A stretch of 64,000 nt of DNA, from assembly GCF_004361815.1 (NCBI RefSeq), contig NZ_SNWA01000003.1:558001-622000 (forward strand), written 5' to 3'. How positions within the stretch are numbered: the stretch's first letter is position 1; every line of letters begins with the position of its first letter. The position numbers were made by a program, and so were the translations under genes. Below are positions 34,115-42,391 of this stretch, piece by piece. The notes beneath the pieces are model-generated. The model saw nothing but the letters and a program-made list of their open reading frames with translations, had not been told where the DNA came from and ran no database searches. The stretch is from Paraburkholderia sp. BL10I2N1. Lineage in GTDB: Bacteria; Pseudomonadota; Gammaproteobacteria; Burkholderiales; Burkholderiaceae.

Positions 34115-35712
34115 CGTGCGTCCTCCAGGATCAGATCGGCGGCCCGCCATGCCATAGCCATCATCGGGCCGTTCGTGTTGCCGGAAATCATCGTCGGCGT
34201 GATGGACAGATCCATCACGCGCAAGCCGCCAACACCCCGAACACGCAGCCGCGAATCGAGCACGGCAAGGCTATCGGTGCCCATCTTGCAGGTGCCGCAA
34301 GCGTGATAGCCCGACTGGCCTTCGCGCCGGTACAGATCCAGGATCTCGTCGTCGGACTGCAAGGCGAAGCCGGGTCGCGTTTCGCCATCCATCAGGCTCG
34401 CCAACGGTTCTGCTGCGAAGACCTTGCGCATCAGCCGGAACGCGTTGATCGCCATCCGCTGGTCATAGGGATCGGCGAGGTAGTTGGCGACGACCTCCGG
34501 TGGCGCGTTGTGGTCGGCGGAAACAATCCTCACGTGCCCTTGACTCTCGGGCCTGAGCGGATAGCTGAAAAGCTGCATGCCGGGGAACGGCTCGAAACCA
34601 TACCCGGCAGCGCCAAAATCCAGGGAATACGGCGCCATCATCAATTGCACGTCAGGCCGGGTGGCATCGCGCGCAGTTTTGACGAACCCTCCCACCTGAT
34701 ACGAGCCAAGCGCCATGACGCCGCTATGGAACAGAAAATATTGCAGCGCATTGCGCCACAGGCGCGCCCCGGCAAACTCCCGATTCTGCGAATCGCGCGA
34801 TTGCCTAAGGCGTGCCTGAATCATGTACAGCAAATGTTCCCGCATGTTCAGGCCGACCCCGGGGCTCGCAGCAACCACACGGATGCCCAACGACTGCAGA
34901 TGCTCGGGATTACCCACGCCCGACAGCTGCAAAAGCCGCGGCGACTCGAGTGCACCTGCTGACAGCACCACTTCACGTTTTGCCTTGTATGTCATCTCGA
35001 CGCCCGCGCGCCTGCATTGCACGCCCACGGCGCGCGTGCCTTCGAATATGACCCGACTGACTTCTGTGCCCGTGACGACCACCAGGTTTTTTCGCTTCCT
35101 CGCGGGCTTGAGAAACGCTTCAGCGGAGCTTTGCCGACGACCATTTCGGATCGTGTAGGTCAGGTACGCCACGCCTTCGTGATCGAGCCTGTTGATGTCT
35201 TCGAGGCGTGGCACGCCGAGCGACTGACAGGCGTTGAGTACCGCTTCGCCGAGACGGTTGCGCTGCGCGTACAGCGACACTTTCAACGGACCGCCTTCGC
35301 CACGCAGTTCATCCGCGCCCAGCGCGTGGTCTTCGATGCGCCTGAAGCACGGAGCCACGTCCTGCCAGCCCCAGCCCTCCACGCCAAGCGCCGACCACCC
35401 GTCATAGTCTTCGGGATGGCCGCGCATGTAAACCATGCCGTTGATGCTGCTCGATCCGCCGAGCATCTTGCCGCGCAACCAGACTTCGTTGCGATGGCCA
35501 TTGCCGTTATCCGGCTGCACCGGGATGAACCACGCGTGAGTGGGATCGCAAAGCAGCTTGCCGAACCCTTTTGGCATCCGGATGAGGGGGCTCGTATCCT
35601 CCGGGCCCGCCTCGATCACCAGTACTTCATGGCGCCCACTCTCCGACAGGCGGTTTGCCAGCACGCATCCGGCGGCCCCCGCCCCCACGACGATATAGTC
35701 GAATTCGGTCAT
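34111..35712 (-). CDS. GMC family FAD-dependent alcohol oxidoreductase
   Basis: A 533-residue GMC oxidoreductase (choline/alcohol dehydrogenase type). The FAD-binding VGAGAAGCVLANRL, GMC signature 1 GGSSSINGMVYMRG, signature 2 SAGALESPRLLQLSGVG, and the C-terminal active site YHACGTCKMG (His) and SGNTNGP (Asn) are all present. ATG 35712 has GGAG upstream; an in-frame start at 35841 would add 43 atypical residues. It lies 129 bases after P450-2 and is translationally coupled to the OCH-like gene, so it probably oxidises a P450-made alcohol to the ketone needed for beta-diketone cleavage. Confidence 0.92.
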   Translation of the reverse strand: MTEFDYIVVGAGAAGCVLANRLSESGRHEVLVIEAGPEDTSPLIRMPKGFGKLLCDPTHAWFIPVQPDNGNGHRNEVWLRGKMLGGSSSINGMVYMRGHPEDYDGWSALGVEGWGWQDVAPCFRRIEDHALGADELRGEGGPLKVSLYAQRNRLGEAVLNACQSLGVPRLEDINRLDHEGVAYLTYTIRNGRRQSSAEAFLKPARKRKNLVVVTGTEVSRVIFEGTRAVGVQCRRAGVEMTYKAKREVVLSAGALESPRLLQLSGVGNPEHLQSLGIRVVAASPGVGLNMREHLLYMIQARLRQSRDSQNREFAGARLWRNALQYFLFHSGVMALGSYQVGGFVKTARDATRPDVQLMMAPYSLDFGAAGYGFEPFPGMQLFSYPLRPESQGHVRIVSADHNAPPEVVANYLADPYDQRMAINAFRLMRKVFAAEPLASLMDGETRPGFALQSDDEILDLYRREGQSGYHACGTCKMGTDSLAVLDSRLRVRGVGGLRVMDLSITPTMISGNTNGPMMAMAWRAADLILEDAR

Positions 35713-35841
35713 CAGTTCAGTCTCCGACCGCCGGCCGAACGATCTCGCTTCCGGCAAGCGGCATTCGCGGCCGCGTGTTGTTATGGATATAGAGACAGGG
35801 TCCAGCACGATAGGCCGGGTGGACCCCTGCGCCTTTTGCAC

Positions 35842-37086
35842 TCAATCGAATACGACCGGAATCGAATGCGGAACGCGCATCATGATGCCGTTGATGAGGG
35901 GCGACGGAGCCGCAGGATCGAGACGCAGATTCGGCAACCGGTCGAGGATCGCGTTGAGTGCACGCGTCATCTCGACGCGCGCCAGATGCTGACCGATGCA
36001 CACGTGCGGCCCGTATGCGAACGCGAAATGCCGGTGCGTGCTGGTGCGGAAAATATCGAACCGGTCAGGATCCGTGAAGCGGCTGGGATCGCGGTTGGCG
36101 CTACCCGCCACCACGTCGAGAAACGCTCCCGCCGGAATATCGACACCCCCCAGCGTCACATCGCGCGCCGCCACGCGCGACTGCATCAACACCGGGCCAT
36201 CCCAGCGCAAGGCTTCTTCAATGGCACGCGGCACAAGCGTGCGGTCGCGGCGCACGGCGTCGAGTTGATCCGGATTTCTCAGCAGTCCGAGCAGCAATAC
36301 GCTGGTCGCACGGTAGGTCGTGTCGCCGCCCGCATTCACCAATTGCCGGAGAAATGAAATGACGACTTCTTCTGGCAGGAACTCGCCTTCGACCTCAGCC
36401 GTGGCCAGCATGCTGACGAGGTCGTCGCCGGGGCTATCTCTGCGCTGCGCGACGAGTTGCGCGAAATAACTTCCCAGCTTGGTAGAAGCTTCGACGCCGT
36501 GCTCGATATCGACTGAGACGAGCGTCTGAGCGATGGCGAGCTTGTGGAATATCTTGACGTCTTCCGGTGGCAGCGCCAGCTGACGGTAAATGATGTTGAA
36601 CGGGTAGTGCAGCGTAAATTCCTGCACGAGATCGGCACGGCCGCGACCGGCGAATTTTTCCATCAGGTCGCTCACCACCGGGTCGACCAGCGTATCGCCC
36701 CACGCAGCCACCGTATTGGGCAGGAAGGCCTTCTGGAAAATCCGCCGGTACCTGGGATGCTCGGGGGCGTCCATGGTCGAGATGCTGCGGCCGAAACTGA
36801 TACCGATATTGCGTTCGTAAGACCGATTCGAAAATGTCGCCGGATCGCCGAGCACCTGCGAAACCTCGTCATAGCCGAACACACAATAATGCGCGACGTC
36901 GGCCATTGTCAGGTCGGCATGCGTGCCCATGAGTACACGATAGTCTCCCTTCTGCACTGAGCCTTGCACGCGTAACCCGGCAATACGCGGATAAGGATCG
37001 CTATCCGCGCCGTAGGCCAGAGCATCCTCGAAAAAGGGATTGAACGCAGGATCGTCGAAATCCTGAAGTCGCAGCCGGTCACCCAT
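35842..37086 (-). CDS. cytochrome P450 (second)
   Basis: A 414-residue soluble bacterial P450. Helix I reads NAGGDTTYR (Asp255, Thr256), ExxR is E291-x2-R294, and the heme loop is FAYGPHVCIG with Cys363. The distal AGGDTT motif differs from the GGLDTV of the P450cam-like protein, placing it in another bacterial class I family. AGGAGA lies eight bases before the ATG. It heads the six-gene minus operon to the CitE-like lyase, divergent from a TetR gene across a perfect GAAC-N3-GTTC operator. The putidaredoxin-type pair at 38-39.7 kb could supply electrons. Confidence 0.93.
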   Translation of the reverse strand: MGDRLRLQDFDDPAFNPFFEDALAYGADSDPYPRIAGLRVQGSVQKGDYRVLMGTHADLTMADVAHYCVFGYDEVSQVLGDPATFSNRSYERNIGISFGRSISTMDAPEHPRYRRIFQKAFLPNTVAAWGDTLVDPVVSDLMEKFAGRGRADLVQEFTLHYPFNIIYRQLALPPEDVKIFHKLAIAQTLVSVDIEHGVEASTKLGSYFAQLVAQRRDSPGDDLVSMLATAEVEGEFLPEEVVISFLRQLVNAGGDTTYRATSVLLLGLLRNPDQLDAVRRDRTLVPRAIEEALRWDGPVLMQSRVAARDVTLGGVDIPAGAFLDVVAGSANRDPSRFTDPDRFDIFRTSTHRHFAFAYGPHVCIGQHLARVEMTRALNAILDRLPNLRLDPAAPSPLINGIMMRVPHSIPVVFD

Positions 37087-37154
37087 GATGCTGTCTCCTG
37101 TTTATGAGTTCGCATAAGGCCTGCGCGCAAACGCGTCGCCAAGTGCTAATATGC

Positions 37155-37165
37155 GAACTATGTTC
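37155..37165. promoter_or_regulatory. GAACTATGTTC operator between P450-2 and TetR genes
   Basis: A perfect GAAC-N3-GTTC palindrome. On the minus strand it overlaps the -10 candidate CATAGT (37162-37157) that lies 17 bases from TTGCAC (37185-37180). Its place between the TetR gene and the operon it diverges from suggests the TetR protein as the ligand. Confidence 0.65.
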
Positions 37166-37169
37166 GATT

Positions 37170-37185
37170 TTGCACGATTGTGCAA
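37170..37185. promoter_or_regulatory. perfect inverted repeat TTGCAC-GATT-GTGCAA
   Basis: A 16-base perfect inverted repeat five bases from the previous operator. It supplies a TTGCAC -35 in both directions, so one protein bound here could block both the P450-2 and the TetR promoter. It could also be coincidental symmetry of two -35 boxes. Confidence 0.5.
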
Positions 37186-37272
37186 GACGCATTTATTGTC
37201 TGAAGATGGCGTCGATGTCACCGGATACGGGACAGCGTCGCCCCTCTGGTATCAGTAACAGGGAAGTACGCC

Positions 37273-38031
37273 ATGCCGTCTAACAGCAACAGCTCCACGC
37301 GCACCACCGCCGCGGGCAGACCCGCCACGGTGGCCGCGCCAGTTGCGGTCGCCCGACGCACAACGCCCGAGCGCATCCTTGACACCGCCGAGGAACTTTT
37401 CGCATTGCACGGATACTTCGGCACATCGATCCGCGACATCATGCAAGCCTGCGGACTGGAATTCAGCCTCGCGCGTTATCACTTCGGGAACAAGGACGCG
37501 TTGTTCCGCGAAGCGATCGGACGGCGCGCAGGAGAGATCAGCAAGCAGGTCATTGCTTCGCTCGATGCGTTGCTGGAAAGCACCGGCAACATGCCGCCCG
37601 GCATCGAGGCCATCGTGACTGCACTGTCCACGCCTGCATTCGAGCACCTGAAGAGCGGCGACCGCGGCTGGCACAACTACCTGCGCCTGCTGACCCAGAA
37701 CAGTTGTCTGCTCGAGCGGCCCGACCTCACTGCGCCCTTTTACGATCAATATTCACCGGCCGCAGCGCGTTATCGCGAGGCGTTTGCGCTCGCGCTACCC
37801 AACGCGGATACCGACACGGTCAGGCTGGTGCAGAGCTTCGTCGAATCGGTATTTCATCTGGTGCTGAATGAGCTGTACGCGCGCGCCGCGAAGGCAGGTG
37901 CAAACGCCAGCGCACCGCCGCTTTCACCGAGGGAGGTCGAACGAATGCGCACGTATCTCATCCGCTTCGCCGTTGGTGGCATCGATGCGCTTGCACGACC
38001 GGGCTCACCACCCGGGAATCCCGAGCATTGA
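37273..38031 (+). CDS. TetR family transcriptional regulator (candidate cluster regulator)
   Basis: A 252-residue TetR protein. After a low-complexity leader (1-30) the DNA-binding domain runs TPERILDTAEELFALHGYFGTSIRDIMQACGLEFSLARYHFGNKDALFREAI; the long C-terminal domain would bind a ligand and dimerise. It diverges from the P450-2 operon, with two palindromes in the 186-base gap, and is followed by the ferredoxin-reductase gene, itself preceded by an operator variant. This location makes it the best candidate for recognising the GAAC-N3-GTTC element found through the window. Binding has to be inferred. Confidence 0.9.
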   Translation: MPSNSNSSTRTTAAGRPATVAAPVAVARRTTPERILDTAEELFALHGYFGTSIRDIMQACGLEFSLARYHFGNKDALFREAIGRRAGEISKQVIASLDALLESTGNMPPGIEAIVTALSTPAFEHLKSGDRGWHNYLRLLTQNSCLLERPDLTAPFYDQYSPAAARYREAFALALPNADTDTVRLVQSFVESVFHLVLNELYARAAKAGANASAPPLSPREVERMRTYLIRFAVGGIDALARPGSPPGNPEH

Positions 38032-38060
38032 CAGTCGACCGACAAAGCGTTCACACTTAA

Positions 38061-38071
38061 GAACGCTATTC
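38061..38071 (+). promoter_or_regulatory. operator variant GAACGCTATTC upstream of ferredoxin reductase
   Basis: One mismatch from GAAC-N3-GTTC, 70 bases before the reductase start. The identical mismatch (ATTC half) occurs at the DUF1302 promoter. A TTGACA lies at 38028-38033 at the end of the TetR gene but without a clear -10. Confidence 0.5.
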
Positions 38072-38140
38072 AAAAAAATAAAATGATTGTTTTGGCATCG
38101 CAGGGCGCGCGATGACAACGCGAGACAGGAGTTCGCCTCT

Positions 38141-39400
38141 ATGACCACCGTAGACCCAAAAGACATCGCACTGATCGTCGGTGCCGGCCATGCAGCCGGC
38201 GAGTGCGCAACGAGCATTCGCGATCAGGGCTGGACGGGCCGCATCGTGCTGGTCGGAGAGGAGGCGCATCTGCCCTATCAGCGGCCGCCGCTATCAAAGG
38301 CTTTTCTTTCGGGCGAACTGACCGCTGAACAACTTTACCTTAAGCCACAAGCCACTTACGACAAGGCCCGGATCGAATTCATTCCGAATACCCGAGCTGA
38401 GCGCATCGATCGCGCAGCGCACACGGTTGCCCTGTCGGACGGCCGCGAAATCGCCTATACGAAGCTCGTGATCGCCACCGGCGGGCGCGCACGGAGGCTC
38501 GCTTTGCCGGGTATCGAAGCGATCGAGCGGCAGCCGAACTTTCACTATCTGCGCACGCTCGACCACGTCGCGCGCATCCGCACGCAGTTCCATGCCGGCG
38601 CGCGCCTCGTCATCATCGGTGGCGGCTATATCGGCCTCGAAGTGGCCGCGATCGCTGTCAAGCGTGGCCTGCACGTCACTGTTCTGGAAGCATTGCCGCG
38701 CGTGCTCGCGAGGGTCACGGCCCCGGAGCTTTCAGCCTTCTACGAACGCGTGCACCGTGAGGCTGGCGTCGACATCCGCACCAGCACGGCGGTTAGCGGC
38801 TTCGAACTCGACACGTCGGGCGATGCGGTCGCGGCAGTCGTCTGCACAGATGGTTCGCGTATCCCGGCGGATCTCGTCATCGTCGGTGTCGGACTGCAGC
38901 CCGCCACGGATCTTGCGGAAGCGGCGGGCCTCGCCGTGGACAACGGCATCGTGGTGGACGAGCGTACCCGCACGTCAGATCCCGACATCTTTGCTATCGG
39001 CGACTGCACCAATCACCCCAACGGACTGCTTGGCCGGCGCTTGCGGCTCGAGTCGGTGCCGAACGCGATGGAACAGGCGCGCACGGCTGCGGCCACGCTG
39101 TGCGGCAGGGAACGCGTGTACAACAGCGTGCCATGGTTCTGGTCCGATCAATACGATCTGAAGCTGAAGATGGTGGGCCTGTCGCAGGGCTATGACGAAC
39201 TCGTGCTGCGCGGCGCACCGGAAAGCCGCTCGTTCTCGGCGTTTTATCTGAAGGAAGGCGTGGTGCTCGCCGCCGATACCGTCAGCCGTCCACAGGAATT
39301 CATGTTGGCCAAGCGTTTCGTTGGCGAAAGGATTCCCGTGCGAGCGATCGAACTCGCCGACGATTCGATCCCGCTCAAAAGCCTGCTTCCTGCAGCCTGA
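38141..39400 (+). CDS. putidaredoxin reductase-like ferredoxin reductase (FAD/NADH)
   Basis: A 419-residue flavoprotein that passes electrons from NADH to a [2Fe-2S] ferredoxin for P450s. It closely follows CamA of Pseudomonas putida as I remember it: PPLSKAFLSGELTAEQLYL, VIIGGGYIGLEVAA for NADH, SAFYERVHREAGVDIRT, DLVIVGVGL, and PWFWSDQYDLKLKMVGLSQGY. The N-terminal FAD loop is VGAGHAAGECA. ATG 38141 has AGGAG nine bases upstream; in-frame starts before it are rejected. The ferredoxin gene follows after 26 bases. Confidence 0.93.
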   Translation: MTTVDPKDIALIVGAGHAAGECATSIRDQGWTGRIVLVGEEAHLPYQRPPLSKAFLSGELTAEQLYLKPQATYDKARIEFIPNTRAERIDRAAHTVALSDGREIAYTKLVIATGGRARRLALPGIEAIERQPNFHYLRTLDHVARIRTQFHAGARLVIIGGGYIGLEVAAIAVKRGLHVTVLEALPRVLARVTAPELSAFYERVHREAGVDIRTSTAVSGFELDTSGDAVAAVVCTDGSRIPADLVIVGVGLQPATDLAEAAGLAVDNGIVVDERTRTSDPDIFAIGDCTNHPNGLLGRRLRLESVPNAMEQARTAAATLCGRERVYNSVPWFWSDQYDLKLKMVGLSQGYDELVLRGAPESRSFSAFYLKEGVVLAADTVSRPQEFMLAKRFVGERIPVRAIELADDSIPLKSLLPAA

Positions 39401-39426
39401 TCGACCTTTCTACACTCAACAACATC

Positions 39427-39744
39427 ATGCCTATTATCCGTTTCATCCAGGCCGACGGGCACGAGACCGTCGCGTCAGCCAACGTCGGCGAATCCGTCAT
39501 GCAGACCGCCATCAGCCATCAGGTACCTGGCATCCTTGGAGATTGTGGCGGAAGTTGCAGTTGCGCAACCTGTCACGCCTATGTCGACGAAGCGTGGGTT
39601 AGCCAAATGCCACCCGCCGAGCCGTATGAGATCGACATGCTGACGTGCGCCATGGACGTACGGGAGCATAGCCGGCTCACTTGCCAGATCAACGTCACAC
39701 CGGAACTTGACGGTCTGGTGGTTCGGCTGCCGAGCACGGCCTGA
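39427..39744 (+). CDS. putidaredoxin-like [2Fe-2S] ferredoxin
   Basis: A 105-residue adrenodoxin/putidaredoxin-type ferredoxin. Cluster ligands are Cys40, Cys46, Cys49 (C-x5-C-x2-C) and Cys86; Asp39 next to the first ligand is conserved with putidaredoxin. There is an extra Cys44 inside the binding loop (CGGSCSC), and the protein lacks the C-terminal Trp that putidaredoxin uses with P450cam. The end reads PELDGLVVRLPSTA. Partner of the reductase upstream; it should serve one or both P450s and perhaps the Rieske oxygenase, for which no other reductase is encoded nearby. Confidence 0.93.
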   Translation: MPIIRFIQADGHETVASANVGESVMQTAISHQVPGILGDCGGSCSCATCHAYVDEAWVSQMPPAEPYEIDMLTCAMDVREHSRLTCQINVTPELDGLVVRLPSTA

Positions 39745-39750
39745 GAGAGC

Positions 39751-39775
39751 GCAGCGGCGCGCCCGGCTCCGCTGC
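39751..39775. terminator. GC hairpin between convergent ferredoxin and NTF2-like genes
   Basis: GCAGCGG / CCGCTGC, 7-base stem with an 11-base loop, in the 73-base gap between converging genes. No T-tract; weak evidence. Confidence 0.25.
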
Positions 39776-39817
39776 CAGCCGCTCCGCCCGGAGGCAGCGC
39801 CGGCGGTAGCGGTAGCG

Positions 39818-40396
39818 TCAGGGCCAACGCGTCAGCGTGTCGATCGTGGCCGGATCGCAAGCTTCCCAGAACGACGCCCACGCCGGGAAAGACTGCGGAA
39901 GGCGCGGCTGATATTTGTCCCTATCGTACTTGCCGGGCCAGTTCTGAAAACGCGGTGTTCCCGGCCGTTCCAGCCAGTCGGTCGAATACCAGTGGCGCTC
40001 GTCCCGGCGCTCAAAATACCAGGCGCCATCGCGGCGCACGTAGTGATCGAAATAGCAGATTGCCATCACCACCCATTTGCCGTTGTCCTCGTGCTCCGCG
40101 CGGCAATACACCCGGCCCGTCGCATGGTCGGGGTCGACCAGGTCGATGGCGTGCCCGCAGATCTGGTGAATGCTGCGGTAGAAGCTGCGAAGAATATGCT
40201 CCGACCCGTAGAACGTTTTCAGCGCTGCACGGCCGGTGCCCCACCGGCCGCAATTCACGTCGTCGATGAAGAGTGCAACAAGGCTGTCGAGGTCACGCGA
40301 ATCGACGGCGAGTGCATAGCGAATGGGCAACTGCTGGATCGCCAGTTGCGCTTCGATACGGTCGATCCGGGCGAGCAGGTCGGGCGTGATGGTCAT
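39818..40396 (-). CDS. SnoaL/NTF2-like protein
   Basis: A 192-residue protein with the N-terminal pattern of SnoaL-like enzymes: IEAQLAIQQLPIRYALAVDSRDLDSLVALF, a central HILRSFYRSIHQICGHAI and a beta-sheet half (YCRAEHEDNGKWVVMAICYFDHYVRRDGAWYF). The family includes small isomerases, dehydratases and hydrolases acting on cyclic ketones, including steroid isomerase-like folds. The role here is unassigned. Last gene of the 13-gene minus operon, 22 bases after the SDR. Confidence 0.8.
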   Translation of the reverse strand: MTITPDLLARIDRIEAQLAIQQLPIRYALAVDSRDLDSLVALFIDDVNCGRWGTGRAALKTFYGSEHILRSFYRSIHQICGHAIDLVDPDHATGRVYCRAEHEDNGKWVVMAICYFDHYVRRDGAWYFERRDERHWYSTDWLERPGTPRFQNWPGKYDRDKYQPRLPQSFPAWASFWEACDPATIDTLTRWP

Positions 40397-40418
40397 GTCG
40401 TCCTCCTCACGCCCTTCG

Positions 40419-41228
40419 TCACGCTACCTGCGCGCGGGCGCGGATTTCATCTGCATAGTACGGTTGATGCGACAGCAGCCCACCGTCCACGTTGATGATT
40501 TGCCCCGTCACAAAAGCCGCCTCGTCGGACGCCAGATACACCACAGCATGGGCGATGTCTTCGGGCTGACCGAGCCGCGGAGTGAGATGATGGCTGAGCA
40601 TCATCTCACCCGCAGGTCCCGCGTAATGGCCGACTGTAGCCGGCGTAACGATCAGTCCGGGCGCAATCGCATTGCAGCGAATGCCCTCCTTGCCGTGCTG
40701 CGTGGCCACATAGCGCGTCAACGCTTCGATACCTGCCTTGCAGACGCCGTAAGCGCTATACCCGAGCGCGCCCGCCTGAGCCGCGCCCGATGACGTGTTG
40801 ATGATCGAACCGCCACCGCGTGCGCGCATCAGCGGGATGGCATAGCGCGAGGCCAGCATGGTGCCGCGCAGGTTGATACGCATCGTGTCGTCCCAGACAG
40901 AGACATCGACCGTTTCCACGGCGGCATCGACGGTGCTCGACAGCGACGTTGCCGCCGCATTGTTGTGCAGCACGTCGAGGCCTCCCCAGGTTTCGCGGGT
41001 GAGCGCAAACAATGCCGCTATCGATGCCTCATCGCCGATATCGACCCGCGCGGCCATGGCTTGCCCACCCTGCTGCTCGATGCGCCGGACCTGCGCGTGG
41101 GCCCCGTCGAAATCCCGGTCCGCCACGACCACCTGCGCGCCTTCAACAGCGAGCATCGCGGCACACGCCGCACCGATACCTGACGCTGCGCCCGTGACGA
41201 TGGCGATCCTGCCTTTGAGTCGCGACAT
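40419..41228 (-). CDS. short-chain dehydrogenase/reductase (SDR)
   Basis: SDR of 269 residues: TGAASGIG loop, VVADRDFDGA after beta-2 (Asp, NAD type), HNNAA in place of NNAG, a serine in INTSSGA, YGVCK for the Tyr-Lys pair, and the end VTGQIINVDGGLLS. GAGGAT precedes the ATG. It lies 36 bases after the acyl-CoA dehydrogenase gene in the large minus operon and could oxidise a 3-hydroxyacyl-CoA or a ring alcohol. Confidence 0.92.
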   Translation of the reverse strand: MSRLKGRIAIVTGAASGIGAACAAMLAVEGAQVVVADRDFDGAHAQVRRIEQQGGQAMAARVDIGDEASIAALFALTRETWGGLDVLHNNAAATSLSSTVDAAVETVDVSVWDDTMRINLRGTMLASRYAIPLMRARGGGSIINTSSGAAQAGALGYSAYGVCKAGIEALTRYVATQHGKEGIRCNAIAPGLIVTPATVGHYAGPAGEMMLSHHLTPRLGQPEDIAHAVVYLASDEAAFVTGQIINVDGGLLSHQPYYADEIRARAQVA

Positions 41229-41264
41229 AAGTGAAAATCCTCGTGAATGAACATCTGGCCCGAT

Positions 41265-42389
41265 TCAATGCGTCGCCGCAAAACGCGCGAGGTGAAAGTC
41301 GATGTCACCGAACATCTTTTCCATCATCGTCATCTTGCGGAAGTAGTGGCCGACCTGATACTCCTCGGTCATCCCCATGCCGCCGTGCAACTGGATGCCT
41401 TGCGCACACACGAATCGGCTCGCGCGCCCGGCGACTGCCTTGGCCGCCGAAATCACGCGGCTGCGTTCGTTTGCCGGCCGATCCAGATGGGCGATCCCGC
41501 AATAGAGCATCGAGCGGGTCTCCTGCACGGCCACAAACATTTCGGCCATGCGGTGTTGCAGCGCCTGAAATTTGCCAATCGGCTGACCGAACTGCACCCG
41601 GGCCTTGATGTATCCGGCGGTGATTTCCATCACCGCTTCCATCACGCCGAGGATCTCGGCCACGCTGGCGAGCGTGGCGAGTCCAGTCGCTCCTTCAAGC
41701 ACCTCGCGTGCGCGATCCGGAACGATGAGCAGCGCGGATTCATCCAGTTCGACGTTGCGAAATTCGATGTCGGCGGCGCGAGAACCATCGAGCAGACGAT
41801 ACGTGTGGCAGGTCACGCCCGCGGCGCGGCGGTCCACGACGAAAATCCCTGGCTCTTTCACTGAATCGTCGAGTCGCGCGGTCACGAGCAACTGGTCCGC
41901 CGAACCGCCCGCGCTTACCAGCGTCTTGGCGCCGCTCAGCAGATAGCCGTCCGGCGTCTTGTGCGCAACGGTATGCTCGGCACAACCGAGCCTGAACCGC
42001 GTACCCGCTTCACTGTCAGCCAACGACAGCAGTAACCGGCCTTCGATCACGGCAGGCAGGAGAGCCTGCCGTTTAGCCTCCGAGTCACTGTGATCGATGA
42101 TGGTCGAGCACAGCAGCGCCGTTTGAACGAATGGCTCGAGCACCATGCCGCGCCCGAACGCTTCCATCACGATGGCCGTCTCGACAAACGAGCAGGCTAG
42201 CCCGCCGACATCTTCGGGCAGCGTCAGGCCGAGCCACCCGAGGTCCGCGTAATCCTGCCAGCGAGCACGGCTAATGCCCTCGTCGCTCGCGGCAATCGCC
42301 CGGCGCGTTTCAAATCCGTATTGCTGCTGGATGAATCGCTCCACGCCGTCCTTCAACATCAATTGCTCTTCGGAAAGATTGAAGTCCAT
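41265..42389 (-). CDS. acyl-CoA dehydrogenase, subunit A of a pair
   Basis: A 374-residue FAD acyl-CoA dehydrogenase. The N-terminal SEEQLMLKDGVERFIQQ, middle LADSEAGTRF in place of the usual T-E-P-x-A-G-S-D, and C-terminal QLHGGMGMTEEYQVGHYFRKM are visible. The active-site base is hard to place and may be missing, as in one subunit of the mycobacterial heteromeric FadE pairs used on sterol side chains. ATG 42389 follows the partner's stop by two bases. Both subunits would pass electrons to the ETF at 53.4-55.1 kb. Confidence 0.9.
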   Translation of the reverse strand: MDFNLSEEQLMLKDGVERFIQQQYGFETRRAIAASDEGISRARWQDYADLGWLGLTLPEDVGGLACSFVETAIVMEAFGRGMVLEPFVQTALLCSTIIDHSDSEAKRQALLPAVIEGRLLLSLADSEAGTRFRLGCAEHTVAHKTPDGYLLSGAKTLVSAGGSADQLLVTARLDDSVKEPGIFVVDRRAAGVTCHTYRLLDGSRAADIEFRNVELDESALLIVPDRAREVLEGATGLATLASVAEILGVMEAVMEITAGYIKARVQFGQPIGKFQALQHRMAEMFVAVQETRSMLYCGIAHLDRPANERSRVISAAKAVAGRASRFVCAQGIQLHGGMGMTEEYQVGHYFRKMTMMEKMFGDIDFHLARFAATH

Positions 42390-42391
42390 GG

